From positions 1 to 64,000 of the forward strand of contig NZ_FOAP01000031.1 in the NCBI RefSeq assembly GCF_900109545.1: DNA of 64,000 nt, written 5' to 3'. Position numbers and translations under genes: made by a program. The DNA comes from Stigmatella aurantiaca. Its GTDB lineage: Bacteria; Myxococcota; Myxococcia; Myxococcales; Myxococcaceae. Below are positions 59,493 to 64,000 of the stretch, piece by piece (within the stretch, counting starts at the first letter, position 1; every line of letters begins with the position of its first letter). Under the pieces are notes generated by a model that searched no databases, had not been told where the DNA came from, and saw only the letters and a program-made list of their open reading frames with translations.

Positions 59493-60980
59493 ATGATTAC
59501 CTTTCTTGTCACGTTTCTTGTCGCCCTGACGGTTTGCCTGGGGCTGACGTTGGTGGTTCGTAACCGTGCGCTGGCTTGGGGCTGGGTGGACCAGGCCAAC
59601 TCGAGCCGCAAGGTGCATGTCCAACCCATTCCCCGGCTGGGAGGGGTGGCCATCGTGGCGGGCTTCTTCGCCCCGCTGTGCGCGCTGTTCCTGGTGGACT
59701 CCGGCGTGGGGCTGCTCTTCCAGAGCTACCGCGAGCTGCTCCTGGGCCTGTTCGGGGGCGGGGCCATCATCGCGATGCTCGGGCTGTATGACGACCTGAA
59801 GGGCGCCAACGCCCGGCTCAAGTTCGCCGTGCAGTTCGCCGTGGCGCTGGGGCTCTACGAGCTGGGCTTCCGCGTGGAGCTGATCGCCAATCCGTTCGGC
59901 CCGGAGCTTCCCCTGGGCGTGCTGAGCCTGCCGTTCACCGTGATGTGGGTGGTGGGCGTCATCAACGCCATCAACCTCATCGACGGGCTGGATGGGCTGG
60001 CCGGCGGCGTCGCCTTCTTCGGCGTGAGCACCAACTTCATCCTCTCGCTGGTGCGTGGGGACGTCGTCATGTGCCTGCTCATGGCCGCGCTGGCGGGCGC
60101 CATCCTGGGCTTCCTCGTCTTCAACTTCAACCCGGCCTCCATCTTCATGGGAGACACGGGCAGCATGTTCCTGGGCTTCGTGCTCGCGGCCGTCTCGCTG
60201 AAGACCTCGACCAAGAGCGGCACCGCGGTCGCCATGCTCGTGCCCATCATGTCGCTGGGGCTGCCCATCATGGATACGCTCATCGCCATGGTGCGCCGCA
60301 CGATGCTGGGCAGGCCCATGTTCAGCGCCGACAAGGAGCACATCCACCACCGGCTCATGAGCCGCATGGTGCTCAGCCACCGCGCCTCCGTGCTCGTGCT
60401 GTACGGCGTGTGCGGCCTGTTCACGCTCACCGCCCTGGGGCTCAACTTCGCCAACAGCGCCCAGAGCGCCCTGCTCCTGGTGGGCATGGGCATCGTCATC
60501 TTCGTGCTCATGCGCAAGCTGGGCTACCTGGACCTGCGCCGGGCCGGCGCGGTGAGCCAGGCGCGGCGCAAGAACCAGCGGCTGCACTCGCTGGTGAAGA
60601 CGGTCACCCGCGCCACGCGCCGGGCGGACTCGTTCCAGGAGCTGTGGGGCGTGCTGCGTCCGCTCGCCGAGGCCCTGGATGCCTCGCGCCTGGAGCTGCG
60701 CTTCCAGCAGCAGTGGGGCCATGGCATCACCGACGGGGTGGTGTTCGAGACCGAGCGCCCCGCGGGCTCCGCGGTGCCCCTGGACATGCGCATCGAGGTG
60801 AAGGACGACGATGTGCGGGTCGGCTGGCTGCGGATGTCCTGGAAGGATGGCCGCGCGGAGGTCAACCGGGACGAGGAGCTGGCGCTGGAGCTGGTGGCCG
60901 ATGCGGTGGCCGAGCGCGCCTCCGAGCTGATGGCCCTGGAGGCCGCGGAGCCGGGCCGCGTCGTCTCGATGGGGCGGTAG
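59493..60980 (+). CDS. WecA/TagO-like polyprenyl-phosphate sugar-1-phosphate transferase with extra C-terminal domain
   Basis: A 495-residue membrane enzyme. Ten to eleven segments carry the family motifs: GLYDDLKGANARLKF (metal-binding Asp pair), VGVINAINLIDGLDGLAGG, FMGDTGSM and KEHIHHRLMSR; HIHHRL is typical of WecA/TagO. It would start glycan assembly by moving GlcNAc-1-P or similar onto undecaprenyl phosphate. Unlike WecA (about 350-370 residues) it has 130 more residues after the last segment, FQELWGVLRPLAEALDASRLELRF and onwards, resembling a GAF-like sensory domain. ATG 59493 lies after an 11-base CCGTTAAACGG dyad (59459-59469). Confidence 0.92.
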   Translation: MITFLVTFLVALTVCLGLTLVVRNRALAWGWVDQANSSRKVHVQPIPRLGGVAIVAGFFAPLCALFLVDSGVGLLFQSYRELLLGLFGGGAIIAMLGLYDDLKGANARLKFAVQFAVALGLYELGFRVELIANPFGPELPLGVLSLPFTVMWVVGVINAINLIDGLDGLAGGVAFFGVSTNFILSLVRGDVVMCLLMAALAGAILGFLVFNFNPASIFMGDTGSMFLGFVLAAVSLKTSTKSGTAVAMLVPIMSLGLPIMDTLIAMVRRTMLGRPMFSADKEHIHHRLMSRMVLSHRASVLVLYGVCGLFTLTALGLNFANSAQSALLLVGMGIVIFVLMRKLGYLDLRRAGAVSQARRKNQRLHSLVKTVTRATRRADSFQELWGVLRPLAEALDASRLELRFQQQWGHGITDGVVFETERPAGSAVPLDMRIEVKDDDVRVGWLRMSWKDGRAEVNRDEELALELVADAVAERASELMALEAAEPGRVVSMGR

Positions 60981-60986
60981 CACCGG

Positions 60987-62012
60987 GTGGGAGCGCGGGC
61001 GTTCCTGACGCTGCTCCGTGCCTGGCCCGAAGCCCCGGGGACCGCCTTCTCCGGCGAGCCCGAGGCCCTGGTGCGCGCCGCCGCCCGGCATGGGCTCGCG
61101 GGCTTCATCGAGCAGGCCCTGGCGCACGCCGGGTGGATGTTGCCGGACGCCTCGCGCGAGGCCCTGCGCCGGGAGTCCCGGGGCAGCGCGGCGCGGGCCA
61201 TCCGCGTGCACGCGCTCCTGCTGCGCAGCCTGGAGGCGCTCGCGGCGGTGGACGTCGTCCCCGTGGTGCTCAAGGGCTACGGCCTGGCCCGGCGGCTCTA
61301 CCCGGAGCCGTTTCACCGGGCCACCACCGATGTGGACTTGCTCGTGGCCCCCGCGCAGGTGGAGGCCGCGTCGCGGGCGCTGGAGGGCTTGGGCCTTGTG
61401 CCCGTGACCGAGCGGCCCGGGCATGGCGGGGAGCACGCGCACCACCGGGCGTTTCATGGGCCGGCGGGGCTCGTGGAGCTGCACTACCGGGCGCTCGCCA
61501 CGGGCGGGCAGGCGCTGGAGGCCGGGGTGCTGCTGGCCCACGCGGAGGCGTTCGAGCTGGAGGGCCACCGCGTGCGGTACCTGCGCGCGGAGGAGGAGCT
61601 GGTGTACCTGGCCCTGCACGCGAGCAACCACCTGCTCCAGCGCCTCGCGTGGTTGATGGACCTGAAGCTGCTCCTGCGGGCAAGCCCGGCGCTGAGCTGG
61701 CCCCGGGTGGTGGAGGTGGCGCGGGGCACCGCGTTCCCGCACCTGGCGTGGTACGCGCTGGACGCCGCGCACCGGCTGCTGGGGCTCGCCGTGCCGCCGG
61801 AGGTGCTCGCGGCGCTGGCCCCGCCGCGCTGGCAGCGGGCCCTGGCCCGGCGCTTCTTCTCCGAGGAGCGGCTGCTCGGCGCGCGGCTCGCGGCGCACCG
61901 GGCGGAGTGGTTCACCGTGAAGCTGCTGCTGGCGCCCCGCGTCCGGCCCATGGCGCGCTACGTGCTGTGGCGCCTGGGCGAGGTGCTGCCGTGGAAGGGC
62001 CCCCCGGCCTGA
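60987..62012 (+). CDS. Nucleotidyltransferase-fold protein (PF14907-type)
   Basis: A 341-residue cytosolic protein from GTG 60987, six bases after the previous stop. The motif VVLKGYGLARRLYPEPFHRATTDVDLLV (residues about 91-118) is the signature of the 'uncharacterised nucleotidyltransferase' family: GS-like turn then the D-x-D metal pair. Downstream HxxVELHYRAL-type and helical text complete the fold. Members are found next to surface-glycan genes; the nucleotide and acceptor are unknown. It ends the plus-strand run and is convergent with the surface protein at 62041. Confidence 0.88.
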   Translation: MGARAFLTLLRAWPEAPGTAFSGEPEALVRAAARHGLAGFIEQALAHAGWMLPDASREALRRESRGSAARAIRVHALLLRSLEALAAVDVVPVVLKGYGLARRLYPEPFHRATTDVDLLVAPAQVEAASRALEGLGLVPVTERPGHGGEHAHHRAFHGPAGLVELHYRALATGGQALEAGVLLAHAEAFELEGHRVRYLRAEEELVYLALHASNHLLQRLAWLMDLKLLLRASPALSWPRVVEVARGTAFPHLAWYALDAAHRLLGLAVPPEVLAALAPPRWQRALARRFFSEERLLGARLAAHRAEWFTVKLLLAPRVRPMARYVLWRLGEVLPWKGPPA

Positions 62013-62040
62013 GTCCCGGGAGGCCCCCTGCCGCGGGAGG

Positions 62041-64000
62041 CTAGCGCTGGGCGGTGCGCGCCTTCTTCGGGGCGCTTTCCACCGTCACCGTGCGCTGCAC
62101 CCGGGCGGTGAAGGGCGTGGGGGTGGCGGAGTCCTGGACGGTGTACGTCAGCAGGTAGGTGCCCGGCACATCGGTGTTCAGCGCGCCGGTGCGCACGACG
62201 GCCTGGTTCAGGTTGCCGAAGCAGCGGTCCGTGGCGGTGGCGCCCGGATCCTGGAAGACCGTGCCCACGGTGAGCGTCACCTGGGCGGGGCCGTTGAGGG
62301 TCAGCGCCGGGGGCGTGGTGTCCTTCACCAGCACGGTGCGGAGCGCCTCCGCGTAGTGTCCCCAGCTGTCGTTGACCTGGTACTGCACGTGGTACTCGCC
62401 CAGGGCCCCCCGGTTCGGGCCGGTGGAACCCCCCTGGCCCGAGTTGAAGACCTTCACGGTCAGCGCTCCCTCGCACTCATCGGCGCCGACGGCGCCCAGG
62501 TCCTCGTAGGGGATGCTCGCGTCGCACTCCAGCGTCACCTCCGCCTCGCCCCGCAGCGTCACCGTGGGCAGGGTCTCGTCCTTCACATCCACGGGACGGG
62601 TGCCTGCGGAGGTGGCCGTGTTGCCCGCGTCGTCCGTCACGCGGTAGGTGATTTCGGAGTGGGGCCGCATCGAGTTGAAGCCCACCAGCTCGATGCGCGA
62701 GGTGAGGTCTCCCTGGCAGGCATCGTGGGCCGTCGCGTCCTGGGGCAGCGCCTCGCCGCAGTTCAGCTGCACGTAGGACAGGTTCGCATTGAGCGTGGGC
62801 GGGGTGACGTCCACCACCGTCAGCGTCCCGGTGCACTGGTCGCTGTCCAGGCCGTCCGAGACGGTCAGGGTGATGTCATGCGAGCCCAGGCCGAGGACGC
62901 CCTCCGCGGGGACGTAGCGCAGCGTCAGCGGCTGGGGTCCGTGGTCCGGATCATAGCTGGCGTTGCCGATGGGGGTGCTCGTGGCGCTGTAGGTGGCCTT
63001 GCAGGTCGTGGCCGCGGCGGGCAGCGTGACGTTCTTGCAGACCGCCTCGGGGGGCACGTTCGCGGTGCCGCACGACAGCGTCAGCTCCTGGGACAGGCTG
63101 TTGTTGTCCTCGCGGCACTCGGTCACCGTTCCCTCGCCGGAGGCGTTGGCATCCGCCCGGACGAAGTAGGGCAGGCTCTGGGTGTTGAGCTCCGCCGCCA
63201 GGCGGACCTCCACGCTCTGGCCCGCGGGCAGGGGGGCCGGCAGCGCCGCGACGCCGAGCAGGGCGCTACCCGTGGCCGCGTCACCCTGGTGGAAGGAGAT
63301 GGGCACGCCCTCGGGCGCGCTGGCATCTCCCTGGTTGCGCACCGTGGCGACGAGCCGCGGCGGGGCGCCGGTGTAGTCACAGCCCACGGTGAGCGCGGTG
63401 ACGGTGAGGTCCGCGAGGGCGAAGGGGGACACGCCGTTGCCCTGCGTGTTGGCGCGGAAGGTGTTGAGGCCCGGGACGAGCCACGGGGCGGCCGGGTGGG
63501 TAGGCAGGGTGCCGTCCGGGTTCACGTGGGTGACGGAGTAGGCGTGCTGGTTCCAGATGCGGCGCGTGTTCACCCAGGCCCCGGTCTTCTCCCGGTACAC
63601 GCGGATGCCCGCCACGCCGGAGGTGAGGTAGTTGTTGGAGGGCACGACGAGCTCCGCGCGGTTGTCGCCGTCCACATCCACGATGATGGGGTTCTCGTAG
63701 GCGCTGCCCGAGCTGTGCGTCAGCGGGGTGATGCGCGCCGCGCCGCTGGTGCCGTCGTAGATGCGCAGCCGCGTCTGGTCCGCATGGACGAACTCCGCCT
63801 TGCCGTCCCCGTCGAAGTCGAACGCCACCGAGCTGCCAACGCCGGAGCTGGTGCCCTGGATGGGGCTGGCCCACTTCACGGTGCCGTCGGTCTCAATCAC
63901 CGTGAAGCGGGTGCTGCCCGCCACGCCAATCTCGGGCTGTCCGTCCCCATCCACGTCCGCGATGGCGGGCGCACCGCCGGCCCCGCCGCCCTGGAGGCTC
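62041..64000 (-). CDS. Surface protein with FG-GAP/VCBS-like and Ig-like/DUF5011 domains (5' partial)
   Basis: The frame is open to the window edge and encodes at least the last 652 residues; the start lies beyond base 64000. The visible beginning has the FG-GAP pattern of Asp-rich calcium loops (ADVDGDGQPEIGVAG, FDFDGDGKAEFVHAD, VDVDGDNRAELVVPS), the blades of an integrin-like propeller. A CARDB-like domain follows (LTVTALTVGCDYTGAPPRLVATVRNQG), then HYR-type domain(s) and two DUF5011-like Ig domains near the end (TPPTLNANLSYVQLNCGEAL; PPALTLNGPAQVTLTVGTVF). Probably an exported adhesin. A 28-base gap separates it from the convergent nucleotidyltransferase-like gene. Confidence 0.88.
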   Translation of the reverse strand, partial: SLQGGGAGGAPAIADVDGDGQPEIGVAGSTRFTVIETDGTVKWASPIQGTSSGVGSSVAFDFDGDGKAEFVHADQTRLRIYDGTSGAARITPLTHSSGSAYENPIIVDVDGDNRAELVVPSNNYLTSGVAGIRVYREKTGAWVNTRRIWNQHAYSVTHVNPDGTLPTHPAAPWLVPGLNTFRANTQGNGVSPFALADLTVTALTVGCDYTGAPPRLVATVRNQGDASAPEGVPISFHQGDAATGSALLGVAALPAPLPAGQSVEVRLAAELNTQSLPYFVRADANASGEGTVTECREDNNSLSQELTLSCGTANVPPEAVCKNVTLPAAATTCKATYSATSTPIGNASYDPDHGPQPLTLRYVPAEGVLGLGSHDITLTVSDGLDSDQCTGTLTVVDVTPPTLNANLSYVQLNCGEALPQDATAHDACQGDLTSRIELVGFNSMRPHSEITYRVTDDAGNTATSAGTRPVDVKDETLPTVTLRGEAEVTLECDASIPYEDLGAVGADECEGALTVKVFNSGQGGSTGPNRGALGEYHVQYQVNDSWGHYAEALRTVLVKDTTPPALTLNGPAQVTLTVGTVFQDPGATATDRCFGNLNQAVVRTGALNTDVPGTYLLTYTVQDSATPTPFTARVQRTVTVESAPKKARTAQR

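Overview
The window is a chromosomal segment of a myxobacterium. This is inferred from very high GC with strong third-position GC bias, from the Myxococcota-restricted TIGR02265 (DUF2378) family at 52940-53542, from a SitB/SitA/SitI-type lipoprotein toxin cassette, from many alanine/glycine-rich and cysteine-rich lipoproteins, and from large secreted lytic enzymes. The Cystobacterineae (Stigmatella/Cystobacter/Archangium side) is the most likely placement, but the genus cannot be fixed from sequence reading alone. No rRNA, tRNA, CRISPR array, complete insertion sequence, attachment site or origin was seen.

Layout. 1-7.4 kb: end of a chemoreceptor gene, an Ala/Gly-rich protein with a 57-bp duplication behind a possible sigma-54 promoter, a minus-strand MFS/methyltransferase/hypothetical operon, a propeller-like lipoprotein and an FAD monooxygenase. 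7.4-15 kb: a YcaC-like hydrolase, a very large secreted wall-lytic lipoprotein (M23 + GH25 + 13 short Gly-Tyr repeats), an alpha-lytic-type protease, a LysR regulator divergent from an NmrA-like protein, and DusA. 15-20.4 kb: YgfZ; a tightly coupled cupin / VKOR-DsbA fusion / SUI1-like operon; and a divergent pair encoding a guanidino-modifying enzyme and a heme-oxygenase-like diiron oxidase. 20.5-29.2 kb: secreted GH30 glycosidase, an FAD-type oxidoreductase, several lipoproteins and Cys-rich secreted proteins, and an aldo/keto reductase. 29.2-36.6 kb: a broken LysR gene divergent from an acyl-CoA dehydrogenase / SDR / kinase operon, then a minus-strand run of P450, methyltransferase, EamA exporter and PhyH-type dioxygenase. 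36.8-44.8 kb: a large ATPase regulator with a degenerate cyclase domain, a MATE exporter, a propeller-like protein, a metallo-hydrolase and an MFS exporter. 44.8-51 kb: the SitB-SitA-SitI-like cassette and a 1,339-residue surface lipoprotein, all on the minus strand. 51.5-62 kb: PilZ protein, PhcB-like methyltransferase, TIGR02265 protein, then a surface-polysaccharide locus (flippase, two GT2, acyltransferase, GT4, WecA-like initiating transferase with an extra C-terminal domain, nucleotidyltransferase-like protein). 62-64 kb: 3' part of a FG-GAP/Ig-like surface protein running off the window.

How they work together. Much of the content fits predation and kin interaction: wall- and protein-degrading exoenzymes, lipoproteins, surface glycans, and an AHH-nuclease lipoprotein toxin with an Imm11 (DUF1629) immunity protein. 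The operon at 29.4-32.6 kb has the gene set of the phosphorylation-dependent 4-hydroxyacyl-CoA route known from bacterial Lva proteins and ACAD10/11. The divergent pair at 18.4-20.3 kb places a complete diiron-oxidase ligand set next to a guanidine-family enzyme and is the least explained chemical system in the window. Many gene pairs overlap or nearly touch, so several operon assignments rest on spacing; function calls rest on motifs read by eye, with no database search.
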